Source: PFL42 sp963789825
GTDB taxonomy: Bacteria > Chloroflexota > Anaerolineae > Anaerolineales > E44-bin32
NCBI GenBank assembly: GCA_963789825.1
Contig: CAWBME010000007.1
Span: forward strand, 124,001-188,000
DNA: 64,000 bases
Direction: 5' to 3'
Every line of letters starts with the position of its first letter. Positions within the stretch are counted from its first letter, which is position 1. Below the pieces are notes generated by a model. That model made no database searches. It saw nothing but the letters and a program-made list of their open reading frames with translations, and had not been told where the DNA came from. The translations under genes and the position numbers were made by a program. Positions 18,337-27,045 of the stretch are shown in pieces.

Positions 18337-19244
18337 GACCGTACACTCCCGCGTTCGACTTCACTGGTCATCGGCCGGCCAGCAAAGTAATCATTATATC
18401 CGCCCCACAGCCCTGAGTCCAGCCCCGGCGGCAAGTTGGTCAGCACCCTTGGTCCATCGGCGGTCACAGCCACCGTGTGCTCGAAGTGCGCCGTCAGCCG
18501 GCCGTCCAGCGAAGCCACCGTCCACTGGTCCTGCAGGACATGCGTCTCCGGGCCGCCAGCCAACACCATCGGTTCCAGGGCGATCGTCATGCCCTGCTTG
18601 AGCGCCAGTCCGGTGCCCGCCTTACCGTAGTTCGGCACCTGCGGGTCCTCATGCATCGCCCGGCCGACCCCGTGGCCGGTGTACTCCCGCACGACGTTGA
18701 AGCCCCCCGCCTCCACCGTCTGCTGCACCGCGGCCGACACATCACCGGTCCGTCGGCCGAGGCGCATCGCGTCGATCCCAGCCAACAGCGCCGCCAGCGT
18801 CGCCGCCATCAGCCGGCCGGCTTCTTCGGAGACTTCCCCCACCGGCAGGGTGAGCGCCGAGTCGCCTACAAAGCCCTCGACCACCGACCCGCAGTCGATG
18901 CTGACAATGTCCCCCGGCTGCAGCCGGCGATCGCCTGGGATGCCGTGGACCAGTTCGTCGTTCACGCTGATCGTCGTCACCGCCGGATACGGGATCGGTC
19001 CGCCGTATCCCAGGAAGGCCGCCTTCGCCCCGTGCTGCAGCAGCACTTCGGCGGCCGCGGCATCCAGATCGGCGGTGCGCGCCATCGGGCGCACGGCTTG
19101 CGCCGCCGCCGCCAGCGCCAGGGCGTTGATCCGGCCAGCTTGCTGCATCAGGTCTAGCTCGCGCTCACTCTTCAACACCACACCCCGCTGCCAGCGGGCT
19201 CCCGGCGGAAAGGCGCCGGCCAGTGCCGCAGGGTACTTGCTCAC
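18333..19244 (-). CDS. map: Methionine aminopeptidase type I
   Basis: It removes the N-terminal Met from nascent proteins. The metal ligands lie in ISVNDELVHGIPGDRRL, DIVSIDCGSVVEGFVGDSAL, EYTGHGVGRAMHEDPQVPNY, TIALEPMVLAGG and HFEHTVAVTADGPRVLT. The GTG start overlaps the adk stop (GTGA), giving a 303-residue product with a 20-residue N-terminal extension; an internal start at VVLKSEREL would match the usual length better. The C-terminal 35 residues beyond VLTNLPPG are also longer than usual. Confidence 0.94.
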   Translation of the reverse strand: MSKYPAALAGAFPPGARWQRGVVLKSERELDLMQQAGRINALALAAAAQAVRPMARTADLDAAAAEVLLQHGAKAAFLGYGGPIPYPAVTTISVNDELVHGIPGDRRLQPGDIVSIDCGSVVEGFVGDSALTLPVGEVSEEAGRLMAATLAALLAGIDAMRLGRRTGDVSAAVQQTVEAGGFNVVREYTGHGVGRAMHEDPQVPNYGKAGTGLALKQGMTIALEPMVLAGGPETHVLQDQWTVASLDGRLTAHFEHTVAVTADGPRVLTNLPPGLDSGLWGGYNDYFAGRPMTSEVERGSVRS

Positions 19245-19900
19245 CGCACCCTCTCGGTCAGAGCGGGCAGCAGCCGTTCGGTCACGGCCTGCGGCAGGAG
19301 ACTGCCATCGACCTCGAGCAGCAGGCCCCGCCGCCGGTAGTAGTCGACCAAGATCTGCGTCTGCCCCATGTACACCCGCAGGCGCTCGCTCACCGTCTCA
19401 CGCCGGTCATCGTCGCGCTGGTACAGTGGCGATCCGTCCAGGTCGCAAACCCCCGGCGTCTTGGGCGGATTGGCCACCTGGTGGTAGATGTGGCCGGCTG
19501 CCCGGCACACCCATCGCCCGCTCAGGCGGTCCAGCAGCACCTGCTCATCGACGGCGAGCAGCACCACGGCAGCCACCTGGCCCGAAAGCGCGGCGGCCAG
19601 CGCATCAAGCGCCTCGGCCTGCGCCGGTGTCCGCGGGAAGCCGTCCAGCACGGCCCCGTCGGCGCAGTCCGGCTGGCGTAGGCGGGCCTCGATCATGCCC
19701 ACCGTCACCTCGTCCGGCACCAGGTGCCCGCGCCGGATGTAGGTGTCGGCCAGCCGCCCCAGGTCCGTTTGATTCTTAAGGTTCTCGCGGAACAGATCTC
19801 CGCTCGACACATGCGCCAACCCGAAGGCCGCACTCACCGCCTTGGCCTGCGTACCCTTGCCGGCGCCCGGAGCTCCGAGCAGGATCACGTACCGCTTCAC
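19241..19900 (-). CDS. adk: Adenylate kinase
   Basis: It converts ATP and AMP to two ADP. Motifs: the phosphate loop LLGAPGAGKGTQAKA (G9-T17), the AMP site SSGDLFREN and LDGFPRTPAQAEAL, and a long-form LID domain with partly conserved metal ligands (WVCRAAGHIYH, then GVCDLDGSPLYQRDDD). The length is 219. It lies between secY and map, the standard order. Confidence 0.96.
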   Translation of the reverse strand: MKRYVILLGAPGAGKGTQAKAVSAAFGLAHVSSGDLFRENLKNQTDLGRLADTYIRRGHLVPDEVTVGMIEARLRQPDCADGAVLDGFPRTPAQAEALDALAAALSGQVAAVVLLAVDEQVLLDRLSGRWVCRAAGHIYHQVANPPKTPGVCDLDGSPLYQRDDDRRETVSERLRVYMGQTQILVDYYRRRGLLLEVDGSLLPQAVTERLLPALTERVR

Positions 19901-19908
19901 CGCTGCTC

Positions 19909-21246
19909 CTAACGCACCAGGACAGCGGAGTCATACCCGCGCAGCTTGAGCTCGGCCTCGATCGACCGATAGACGTCGCGCACCACACCCACCACGATCA
20001 GCAGCCCGGCCGAAGTGATCAGCAGCCCGCCGCCGGCCTGCGCCGCCGGGAAGAAGACCGTCACCAGGAAAGGCAGGATCGCCACCAAGCCCAGGAAGAA
20101 CGCCCCAGGCAGGGTGATGCGGCGCAGCACGCGTGTCAGGTAGCGCTGGGTTGCAGCCCCCTGGGCCACGCCCGGAATCTGCGCCCCCGATCGCTTCAGA
20201 TTCTCGCCGTAGTTCTGCTGCTGGAAAAGGACGTCGGTATAGAAGAAGGTGAAGAAGACGACGAACACGAAATAGGTGATCCAGTAGGCGGCGTTGGATG
20301 GGCTGACAGCATTCTGCAGCCACAGGCCAAGGTTCTGCAGCCACTCGGCCTGGGCGGTGACAAAGAATGTCGACAGGATCGAGGGCAGTGTGAGCAGCGC
20401 CTGGGCGAAGATCAGCGGGATCATCCCAGCCATGTTGATCATCAAGGGCAGTGTGCCGCGCACGGGCATCGACATGCGGTTCCCCACCCGGCGTCCTGGA
20501 TACAGCACGGGGATCAGGCGTCGTCCTTCCTGGACAATCACGATGGCGAAGATCGTGGCCACGGTCAGCGCCGCCATGAAGAGGCCCAACGCCACGCGGG
20601 TCTGCTCATCGGCCAGGATCCGTCCCACCTGCGACGGGATGCGGGCGACGATGCCGGAGAAGATGATCAGCGACAGGCCTTGATTGCGGATGCCGAACTC
20701 GGAAATCAGCTCGCCGAGCCAGATGGCGAACATTGTCCCGGCGGTCATGCTGATCAGCATGGTCAGCGTGGGCAGGTTGGGCCCGATGGGCGCCACCAGA
20801 ATGGTCTGGCCCCCGCCGATGGCGGTCTGCTCGAAGATGCGGATCTGGCTGTACGCCTGGAGGGCCGCCATGGGGACCGCCAGGATGTAGGTCCAGCGCT
20901 CCATGAACTTGCGGCCTTCGCGCGGGTCCTCTTCCATCCTGCGCTGCAGGGCGGGGATGATCGGCACGAGCACCTGAATGATGATCTGGGCGGTGATGTA
21001 CGGGTAGACCCCCATCGCCAGGACCGAGAAGTTGGTCACCGTGCCGCCGGAGAGCAGGTCGAGCAGGCCGAGCAGTTGCGACTGGCTGCCGGCGCCGGCG
21101 ACAACCGCCTCGATGGCGGCCTGGTCGATGTTCGGCACCGGGACATGCGCCACCAGCCGGTAGAGCGCCAGCAGCCCGAACGAAATCAGCAGCCGGTTGC
21201 GGATGTCGGCCGAGATGGTGAGAAAGCGCAGCGGCGAACGCTTCAT
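19909..21246 (-). CDS. secY: Preprotein translocase subunit SecY
   Basis: This is the channel subunit of the Sec translocon in the inner membrane. The product is 445 residues with about ten hydrophobic segments. Recognisable parts are IRNRLLISFGLLALYRLVAH at the start, LDLLSGGTVTNFSVLAMGVY (plug/TM2 region), QGLSLIIFSGIVARIPSQV, the cytosolic loop GRRLIPVLYPGRR, and GVVRDVYRSIEAELKLRGYD at the end. It follows rplO by 31 bases. Confidence 0.96.
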   Translation of the reverse strand: MKRSPLRFLTISADIRNRLLISFGLLALYRLVAHVPVPNIDQAAIEAVVAGAGSQSQLLGLLDLLSGGTVTNFSVLAMGVYPYITAQIIIQVLVPIIPALQRRMEEDPREGRKFMERWTYILAVPMAALQAYSQIRIFEQTAIGGGQTILVAPIGPNLPTLTMLISMTAGTMFAIWLGELISEFGIRNQGLSLIIFSGIVARIPSQVGRILADEQTRVALGLFMAALTVATIFAIVIVQEGRRLIPVLYPGRRVGNRMSMPVRGTLPLMINMAGMIPLIFAQALLTLPSILSTFFVTAQAEWLQNLGLWLQNAVSPSNAAYWITYFVFVVFFTFFYTDVLFQQQNYGENLKRSGAQIPGVAQGAATQRYLTRVLRRITLPGAFFLGLVAILPFLVTVFFPAAQAGGGLLITSAGLLIVVGVVRDVYRSIEAELKLRGYDSAVLVR

Positions 21247-21277
21247 GCGGGGCTCCCTTTGAGCGGCATCGTCGGCC

Positions 21278-21724
21278 TCACGCGGCCAGGATCTCCACGC
21301 TGCCGCCGACCTTCTCCAACTTGGCGCGCGCGCTGCGGCTGACGCGGTGGACCTTGACCTTCAACGCCGCCTTGGGCTGGCCGCGCCCGAGCAGCACGAC
21401 CGGCTTGCCCGGATCGACCAGCTTGGCCTGCGCCAGCACCTCCGGCGTGACCTCGGTCCCGGCTGGGAACAGGGCCAGCTGATCGAGGTTGATCTCATTC
21501 CACTCGACCCGGCGGATGTTGGTGAAGCCGCGCTTGAAGGGCAGGCGTCGGTAGAACGGAAGGGCGCCGCCCTGCCGGTACAGGTGGCCCCCGGAACCGG
21601 AGCGGGCGCCTTCGCCCTTGGTCCCCCGGCCGGCAGTCTTGCCCTTGCCGGCAGCGATCCCGCGGCCGACGCGGGTGCGGGGCTTCTTGGCGCCCGGCCT
21701 GGACTTGAGCTCGTGCAGGTTCAT
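21278..21724 (-). CDS. rplO: 50S ribosomal protein L15
   Basis: The product is 148 residues. The Gly/Arg-rich start (MNLHELKSRPGAKKPRTRVG, then GKGKTAGRGTKGEGARSGSG) and the globular segment GGALPFYRRLPFKRGFTNI are typical of L15. It lies between rpmD and secY. Confidence 0.96.
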   Translation of the reverse strand: MNLHELKSRPGAKKPRTRVGRGIAAGKGKTAGRGTKGEGARSGSGGHLYRQGGALPFYRRLPFKRGFTNIRRVEWNEINLDQLALFPAGTEVTPEVLAQAKLVDPGKPVVLLGRGQPKAALKVKVHRVSRSARAKLEKVGGSVEILAA

Positions 21725-21730
21725 CCGGTG

Positions 21731-21928
21731 CTACTCCTCCACCTTGACCAGGTGGTTGACGCTCGCCACCATGCCGCGCACAGCCGGAGTGTCGGCATGC
21801 TCGACGGTCTGGTGCATGCGGCGCAGACCCAGGGCCCGCACCGTTCGCTTCTGCCGCTCGGTGTAGCCGATCGGGCTGCGCACGAGCGTCACACGGATCT
21901 TACCGCTCGACTTCTTGCTCTCAGGCAT
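21731..21928 (-). CDS. rpmD: 50S ribosomal protein L30
   Basis: The product is 65 residues. IRVTLVRSPIGYTERQKRTV then RALGLRRMHQTVEHADTPAV is the L30 pattern. It overlaps the rpsE stop by eight bases. Confidence 0.95.
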   Translation of the reverse strand: MPESKKSSGKIRVTLVRSPIGYTERQKRTVRALGLRRMHQTVEHADTPAVRGMVASVNHLVKVEE

Positions 21929-22463
21929 GGCGCTTGCGCTCCCAGAACGGCTTGAGGTCTTCCACCGGCTTGCCGCGCATGGCCGCCTGGGTCTCGACCT
22001 TGCGCAGCGATTGCAGCCCGCTCAGTGTGGCGTTGGCTACGTTGAGCACGCTCGAGCTGCCGAGTGATTTGGTCAGGATGTCGCGCACTCCGGCCGCTTC
22101 CAGCACGGCGCGCACAGGGCCGCCGGCAATCACGCCCGTGCCGGGAGAGGCCGGCTTGAGCATCACCCGCGCTCCGCCGTACTTGGAGATCAGCTCATGC
22201 GGGATGGTCGTGCCGGTCAGCGTGATCGGCGCCATGTTCTTGCGCGCCCGCTCGGTTGCCTTGCGGATCGCGTCGGGCACGCCACGCGCCCTGCCCACGC
22301 CTAGGCCCACCTGGCCCCGGTGGTCTCCGGCGACCACAGTGACGCGAAAGGAAAACCGGCGGCCGCCCTTGACAACCTTGGCGACGCGGGCAATGTCGAT
22401 CACCCGCTCGTCCAGATCACTGCGCTCTTCGAGTTGATCTCGTACATCGTTTCTGCCCATCAT
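21921..22463 (-). CDS. rpsE: 30S ribosomal protein S5
   Basis: The product is about 180 residues. The N-terminal double-stranded-RNA-binding part shows VVKGGRRFSFRVTVVAGD and GQVGLGVGRARGVPDAIRKA; the C-terminal part shows PASPGTGVIAGGPVRAVLEA and the end QAAMRGKPVEDLKPFW. It is part of the decoding-fidelity region. Met1 or Met2 may be the start. Confidence 0.97.
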   Translation of the reverse strand: MMGRNDVRDQLEERSDLDERVIDIARVAKVVKGGRRFSFRVTVVAGDHRGQVGLGVGRARGVPDAIRKATERARKNMAPITLTGTTIPHELISKYGGARVMLKPASPGTGVIAGGPVRAVLEAAGVRDILTKSLGSSSVLNVANATLSGLQSLRKVETQAAMRGKPVEDLKPFWERKRHA

Positions 22464-22489
22464 TCACTCCGCTGGGTATCCCAGCTGCC

Positions 22490-22855
22490 CTAGAACTCGA
22501 GGCCGGCTTCGCGCGCTGCGTCGGCGAGCGCCTGCACGCGGCCCTGATAGCGATAGCCGCCTCGATCGAATACCACCTGCTTGATCCCCTTCTGGCGGGC
22601 ACGCTCGGCAATCGCTTTCCCAACCAAGCGCGCCTGCTCGGTCTTCTTCTTGCCCTTGGCCTGCGCCTCGATCTCGGCGTCAAGCGTCGAGGCGGCGGCC
22701 AGGGTCACGCCCTGGCTGTCGTCAATCACCTGAGCATAGATGCCGGCCGAACTGCGGTACACGTTCAGGCGAGGCCGGGCGCTGCTACCGCTTAGGTGCT
22801 TGCGCACCCTGGCGTGTCGCCGCTGGCGCATCGCCTCTCGGGATTTCTTTGCCAT
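22490..22855 (-). CDS. rplR: 50S ribosomal protein L18
   Basis: The product is 121 residues. Segments RVRKHLSGSSARPRLNVYRS, YAQVIDDSQGVTLAAASTLD and QVVFDRGGYRYQGRVQALAD match L18, which binds 5S rRNA. It lies between rplF and rpsE with gaps of 2 and 26 bases. Confidence 0.97.
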   Translation of the reverse strand: MAKKSREAMRQRRHARVRKHLSGSSARPRLNVYRSSAGIYAQVIDDSQGVTLAAASTLDAEIEAQAKGKKKTEQARLVGKAIAERARQKGIKQVVFDRGGYRYQGRVQALADAAREAGLEF

Positions 22856-22857
22856 GG

Positions 22858-23403
22858 CTACCCTACCTTGCCGGCCTTGCCGGCCTTGCGCCGCACGTAT
22901 TCCCCGCTGTAGCGGATTCCCTTGCCCTTGTAGGGCTCCGGTGGGCGAACCTTGCGGATGTCCGCCGCCACCTGGCCGACCTGTTCCTTGTCGGCGCCCA
23001 GCACGCGGATGATGCGCGTGCGCTCCTCCACCTGGAAGGAGATGCCTTCCGGCGGAGGGACCTTGACCGGATGCGAGTATCCGACGTTCAGCACCAGGTC
23101 CTTGCCGCTCAACTCAGCCCGATAGCCGACGCCTTCAACCTGCAGTGTGCGCTCAAACCCCTGACTGACGCCGAGCACCATGTTGTTCAACAAGGCGCGC
23201 GTCAGGCCGTGCAGCGCCCGGACCATCGGCTCGTCGGAGGGACGCTGCACGCGCAGCGTGTCACCTTCTTTGACCAGCTGCATCTCGGGATGAAGCGAAC
23301 GCTTCAGTTCACCCTTCGGCCCCTTGACCACCACCTTCTGCCCGTCGATGTCGACCTGCACGCCGCCGGGGATCGTGATCGGGGCCCGACCTACTCTAGA
23401 CAC
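22858..23403 (-). CDS. rplF: 50S ribosomal protein L6
   Basis: The product is 181 residues. The two L6 repeats are visible (ITIPGGVQVDIDGQKVVVKG and PPEGISFQVEERTRIIRVLG), ending IRKVRPPEPYKGKGIRYSGE. GTG 23403 is chosen because GGAGGAGG lies five bases upstream; the frame extends 15 bases further to another GTG. Confidence 0.96.
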   Translation of the reverse strand: MSRVGRAPITIPGGVQVDIDGQKVVVKGPKGELKRSLHPEMQLVKEGDTLRVQRPSDEPMVRALHGLTRALLNNMVLGVSQGFERTLQVEGVGYRAELSGKDLVLNVGYSHPVKVPPPEGISFQVEERTRIIRVLGADKEQVGQVAADIRKVRPPEPYKGKGIRYSGEYVRRKAGKAGKVG

Positions 23404-23435
23404 GCCTGCCTCCTCCACCCTGCCTCAAGCCGCCC

Positions 23436-23849
23436 TCACCACACATGGCACAGGACTTCGCCGCCGACGCCCATCTGCCGGGCGCGCACGCCGGTCATCA
23501 CCCCCTTCGGGGTGGACAGGATCGCCACGCCCATGCCCGAGCGCACCCTGGGGACATCCTGCTTGCCGACGTACACACGTCTACCGGGTCGGCTGACGCG
23601 CTTGAGGCCGGCGATCACCGGCTGGCGCTCGCGGCGCTCACCAACGTACTTCAGGCGCAGGCGCAGGACTCGGCCTACCCCCTGCTCAGACGCCGCCTCG
23701 TCGAAGGACTCAACATAGCCCTCCTCGACCAGGATCTGGGCGATCGCGTGCTTGATCTTCGAGTCGGGCACGCTGACCGCCGTGTGGCCGGCCATCACGC
23801 CGTTCCGAATGCGGGTCAACATGTCTGCAATTGGATCTGAGACAGCCAT
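23436..23849 (-). CDS. rpsH: 30S ribosomal protein S8
   Basis: Starting at ATG 23849 the product has 137 residues. It begins MAVSDPIADMLTRIRNG and has DSKIKHAIAQILVEEGYVES, RVSRPGRRVYVGKQDVPRVR and the end GVGGEVLCHVW. The frame stays open upstream to 24041 across rpsN, but that part is not S8-like. S8 often represses the spc operon by binding its mRNA near rplE; no such site was examined. Confidence 0.96.
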   Translation of the reverse strand: MAVSDPIADMLTRIRNGVMAGHTAVSVPDSKIKHAIAQILVEEGYVESFDEAASEQGVGRVLRLRLKYVGERRERQPVIAGLKRVSRPGRRVYVGKQDVPRVRSGMGVAILSTPKGVMTGVRARQMGVGGEVLCHVW

Positions 23850-23869
23850 AGCTACCACTCCTGCCGTTG

Positions 23870-24052
23870 CTACCAGGATGACTTGACCATGCCCGGAATC
23901 TTGCCATCCAGGGCCTGCTCCCGCAGGCAAATGCGGCACAATTCGAATCGGCGGTAGTAGCCGCGCGGCCGGCCGCACAATCGACAGCGGTTGCGGACGC
24001 GCACCGGATACTTGCGCCGGGTTTCCCGGATCGACATGCACTTCTTTGCCAT
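23870..24052 (-). CDS. rpsN: 30S ribosomal protein S14, zinc-binding type Z
   Basis: The product is 60 residues, with the zinc knuckle CRLCGRPRGYYRRFELCRIC and the end GKIPGMVKSSW. This short C+ form is typical of Chloroflexota and Gram-positives. The start ATG 24052 nearly touches the rplE stop (24054); an ATG nine bases upstream overlaps it. Confidence 0.96.
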   Translation of the reverse strand: MAKKCMSIRETRRKYPVRVRNRCRLCGRPRGYYRRFELCRICLREQALDGKIPGMVKSSW

Positions 24053-24053
24053 G

Positions 24054-24604
24054 CTATACACCCCTCGCGAACGGCATTCCCATCAGCTGCAGCAGGCGGC
24101 GCGCCTGCTCGTCGTTCGGCGCCGTGGTGACAATGGTCACCTCGAAGCCGCGCACCTTGTCGATCTTGTCGTACTGGATTTCCGGGAAGATGATCTGCTC
24201 CCGGACACCCAGGGTGTAGTTGCCTCGCCCGTCGAAGCTGTCCCCGGACACGCCGCGAAAGTCGCGCGTGTACGCGGCAGGGCGACGTTGATCATGCGGT
24301 CAAGGAACGACCACATGCGCTCGCCGCGCAGGGTCACCTTGACCCCGATGGCCCGGCCCTCGCGCAGCTTGAAGGCGGCAATGCTGCGGCGCGCCTTGGT
24401 CACCACCGGCTTCTGACCGGTGATCTGCGTCAGGTCGGCCACCGCCGAGTCCAGCGACTTGGCGTTGTCCAGTGCCTCGCCGACGCCGATGTTGACGACC
24501 ACCTTCTCGATGCGCGGAACCTGCATCGGATTCTCGAAAGTGAATTCCTTCGTCAGCGCCGGCGCCACATCCTGCTGGTAGCGCTCCTTCATGTGATGAG
24601 CCAT
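24054..24604 (-). CDS. rplE: 50S ribosomal protein L5 (frameshifted)
   Basis: The first 115 residues (MAHHMKERYQQDVAPALTKE, then VVVNIGVGEALDNAKSLDSA and RRSIAAFKLREGRAIGVKVT) are L5. After LPRTR the frame turns to nonsense, while the neighbouring frame carries the missing end (DFRGVSGDSFDGRGNYTLGV, IIFPEIQYDKIDKVRGFEVT). Removing one CG from a CGCGCG run at about 24263-24268 restores a continuous 182-residue protein. L5 is essential and binds 5S rRNA, so the two-base insertion is probably a sequence error rather than a lesion. Confidence 0.93.
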
Positions 24605-24625
24605 ACGTCTCGAACTCCCCTACCC

Positions 24626-24952
24626 TCAGGCGTCAATCACGGCCTGGCATTTCTTACACACCCGCCGCGCCTTGCCCGTCTCGCGGTTGATGCCCATCCG
24701 GGCGGCCTTGCCGCACTTCGGGCAAACCAGCAGCACCTTGGATATGCTGATCGGCGCCTCGAAGGAGATGATCCCGGGCGTGACCGTCCTGCCGGCCGCC
24801 TGGACCTGCCGCTGGTGCTTCTTGCGCATATTGATGCCCTTGACCACCAGCCGGCTCTCCTCCGGCAGCATGCGCAGCACCTCGCCGCGCTCGCCGCGAT
24901 AGGCGCCGTTGATGACTTCGACGGTATCCCCTCGCCGGATTTTCGCGTTCAC
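24626..24952 (-). CDS. rplX: 50S ribosomal protein L24
   Basis: The product is 108 residues. The KOW motif lies at the start (IRRGDTVEVINGAYRGERGE), then the C-terminal part (GIISFEAPISISKVLLVCPK) carries a zinc ribbon with CPKC and CKKC pairs. It initiates large-subunit assembly. Confidence 0.97.
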   Translation of the reverse strand: MNAKIRRGDTVEVINGAYRGERGEVLRMLPEESRLVVKGINMRKKHQRQVQAAGRTVTPGIISFEAPISISKVLLVCPKCGKAARMGINRETGKARRVCKKCQAVIDA

Positions 24953-24964
24953 CGCTACAGCCTC

Positions 24965-25336
24965 CTACAGGACTTCAGGCGCGAGCGAGACGATCTTGGT
25001 GAAGCCCTTCTCGCGCAACTCGCGGGCGACCGGTCCGAAGATGCGTGTCCCCTTGGGGTTGACGCCGTCGGTATCCAGGATCACGGCCGCGTTGTCGTCA
25101 AAGCGGATGTACGAGCCGTCCTCACGCCGATATTCCTTAGCGGTACGCACCACCACGGCCTTGACCACTTCGCTCTTCTTCACCGCACCATGCGGCGCCG
25201 CCGACTTGACGGTGGCCACCACCACGTCGCCCACCCCGCCGTAGTGCCGCCGCGAGCCACCCAGGACGCGGATCACGAGCAGTTCGCGCCCGCCGGTGTT
25301 GTCGGCCACCTTCATCCGGCTTTCTTGCTGGATCAT
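24965..25336 (-). CDS. rplN: 50S ribosomal protein L14
   Basis: The product is 123 residues. It begins MIQQESRMKVADNTGGRELL and has RFDDNAAVILDTDGVNPKGT and RIFGPVARELREKGFTKIVS, all standard. Its ATG overlaps the rpsQ stop (ATGA). Confidence 0.97.
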   Translation of the reverse strand: MIQQESRMKVADNTGGRELLVIRVLGGSRRHYGGVGDVVVATVKSAAPHGAVKKSEVVKAVVVRTAKEYRREDGSYIRFDDNAAVILDTDGVNPKGTRIFGPVARELREKGFTKIVSLAPEVL

Positions 25337-25674
25337 GCATCCCCCTCTGCCGAAACCGCCTCAGCCTCGGCCGGCTCAATCTCCGGCACGCCAGCCTCGA
25401 CCACACTGCCGGCAACGACTTGTTCCTCGCTGACACGGCGCAGCAGGGTCTCGACCACCCAGCGCTTGCGCGCCGAGATCGGCCGGCTTTCAAGGATCTG
25501 CACCATGTCGCCCGGCCGGCAACCCAGCTCGTCATGCGCCAGGAACGACTTGCGGGAATGAACCACCTTGCCATACAGCGGGTGTCGGTAGCTGCGTTCC
25601 ACCTGCACCGTGACCGTCTTCTGCATCTTGGCCCGGGTGACCACACCCGACATGCGGCGTCGCTCGTTGCTCAT
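25333..25674 (-). CDS. rpsQ: 30S ribosomal protein S17 with acidic C-terminal tail
   Basis: Residues 1-85 are S17 (SGVVTRAKMQKTVTVQVERS, ELGCRPGDMVQILESRPISA). The last 28 residues (VVAGSVVEAGVPEIEPAEAE and so on) form an acidic, Ala/Glu/Val-rich tail not needed for the fold. The total is 113 residues against about 85 for the core. The start overlaps the rpmC stop. Confidence 0.95.
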   Translation of the reverse strand: MSNERRRMSGVVTRAKMQKTVTVQVERSYRHPLYGKVVHSRKSFLAHDELGCRPGDMVQILESRPISARKRWVVETLLRRVSEEQVVAGSVVEAGVPEIEPAEAEAVSAEGDA

Positions 25675-25886
25675 TGCTCTCTCCCCTCGGCCTGCGCCGC
25701 CAGCTCGCGCTCCCGCAGGATCGTCTCCAACCGGGCCACCTGACGGCGGGCTGACCGGATGCGGCTGTGATCGGTCAGCTGGCCGGTGGCGAACTGGAAG
25801 CGCATCTTGAAGCAGGCCTCGCGGGCGTCGTCCAGCTTCGAGCGGATTTCCTCCGTCGACAGGGCGCGGACTTCTTCGGCTTTCAT
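25671..25886 (-). CDS. rpmC: 50S ribosomal protein L29
   Basis: The product is 71 residues, MKAEEVRALSTEEIRSKLDD then the L29 helix pair (FKMRFQFATGQLTDHSRIRS). It lies near the peptide exit in known ribosomes. It is three bases from rplP and overlaps rpsQ. Confidence 0.95.
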   Translation of the reverse strand: MKAEEVRALSTEEIRSKLDDAREACFKMRFQFATGQLTDHSRIRSARRQVARLETILRERELAAQAEGREQ

Positions 25887-25889
25887 CGA

Positions 25890-26321
25890 CTACTCGCCTC
25901 CCGTCAGATCGGTACGCTCGGCGAACTGGGTGCGGATCGCCAGCTTGTGCGAGGCCAGGCGCAACGCCTCACGCGCCGCCTGCTCGGGCAGCCCCGAGAT
26001 CTCGAACAGGATGCGGCCCGGCTTGACGACCGCCACCCAGTGATCCACGCCGCCCTTGCCCTTGCCCATGCGGGTCTCGGCCGGCTTCTGGGTCACCGGC
26101 TTGTCCGGGAAGATGCGGATCCACACCTTGCCCCGGCGTTTCATGTAGCGCACCAGGGTACGGCGGACGGCCTCGATCTGACGGGCCGTCACCCAGCCCG
26201 GCTCCAAGGCCTGCAGCCCGAACTCGCCGAAGTTGACTTCGACGCCCCGGGTCTCCTTGCCCTTCATCCGGCCGCGCATCTGCTTCAGGCGGCCGGGCAT
26301 CACTCGTTTCGGCATCAACAT
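25890..26321 (-). CDS. rplP: 50S ribosomal protein L16
   Basis: The product is about 143 residues (MLMPKRVMPGRLKQMRGRMK). L16 segments are LEPGWVTARQIEAVRRTLVR, GKVWIRIFPDKPVTQKPAET and GRILFEISGLPEQAAREALR. Of three closely spaced ATGs, 26321 has the best spacing to GAGG and gives the classic MLMPKR start. The body reads MPGRLKQMRG where many bacteria have KYRKQQRG. Confidence 0.96.
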   Translation of the reverse strand: MLMPKRVMPGRLKQMRGRMKGKETRGVEVNFGEFGLQALEPGWVTARQIEAVRRTLVRYMKRRGKVWIRIFPDKPVTQKPAETRMGKGKGGVDHWVAVVKPGRILFEISGLPEQAAREALRLASHKLAIRTQFAERTDLTGGE

Positions 26322-26349
26322 CATCGCACCTCTTCGTCAGCCGGCCCGT

Positions 26350-27024
26350 CTATTCGCTGACGTACACATCCATAGCTTCGACCTTCTGAGCTTCCTCGGG
26401 CACGGCGTCGCCGCGGTAGATCCACACCTTGACCCCGATCCGACCGTAGGTGGTCAGGGCTTCGGCGCGGGCGAAGTCGATGTCGGCGCGCAGCGTCTGC
26501 GCCGGCACCCGGCCCTCGCGCATCCACTCGCGCCGCGCCATCTCAATGCCCGACAACCGACCGGCACACATCACCTTGATGCCCTTGGCCCCCTGGCGCA
26601 TCGACTGACTGACGGCGCGCTGCATCGCCCGGCGGTGGCTAATGCGCCGCTCGAGCTGGCTGGCGATGTTCTCGGCCACCAGACGGGCGTGCAGGTCGGG
26701 ATCCTTGATCTCGGCGATGTCCAGCTTGACCGCCGTGCCGGTGAGCGCCTGGACCGCCCGGCGCATCTCCTTGACGGTGGCGCCCTTGCGCCCGATGACG
26801 ATCCCTGGCTTGGCCGTATGGATCGTCACGTGCACATTGTTAGGGAAGCGCTCAATGTCGATGCGCGAGATCCCGGAGCGCGGCGCCGCTTTGAGGATCA
26901 GCTTGCGAATGCCGCCATCCTCATGCAGCTGCTTGGCATACGACTTGGGATTGGCGAACCAACGCGACTCCCAGGGCTTGTTGATGCCCAGGCGGAAACC
27001 GATCGGGTGGACCTTGCGTCCCAT
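26350..27024 (-). CDS. rpsC: 30S ribosomal protein S3
   Basis: The product is 224 residues. It begins MGRKVHPIGFRLGINKPWES, with the KH domain (NNVHVTIHTAKPGIVIGRKG) and the C-terminal domain (GAKGIKVMCAGRLSGIEMAR, YGRIGVKVWIYRGDAVPEEA). It lines the mRNA entry tunnel. It follows rplV by about 20 bases. Confidence 0.97.
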   Translation of the reverse strand: MGRKVHPIGFRLGINKPWESRWFANPKSYAKQLHEDGGIRKLILKAAPRSGISRIDIERFPNNVHVTIHTAKPGIVIGRKGATVKEMRRAVQALTGTAVKLDIAEIKDPDLHARLVAENIASQLERRISHRRAMQRAVSQSMRQGAKGIKVMCAGRLSGIEMARREWMREGRVPAQTLRADIDFARAEALTTYGRIGVKVWIYRGDAVPEEAQKVEAMDVYVSE

Positions 27025-27045
27025 ACGTGCTCCTCTCCCCTTGAC

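Noticed and set aside
24054..24604. Programmed frameshifting in rplE, rplV or rpoB
   Set aside because: No slippery heptamer or downstream pseudoknot was seen, and many unrelated genes show similar indels, so error is the simpler explanation.
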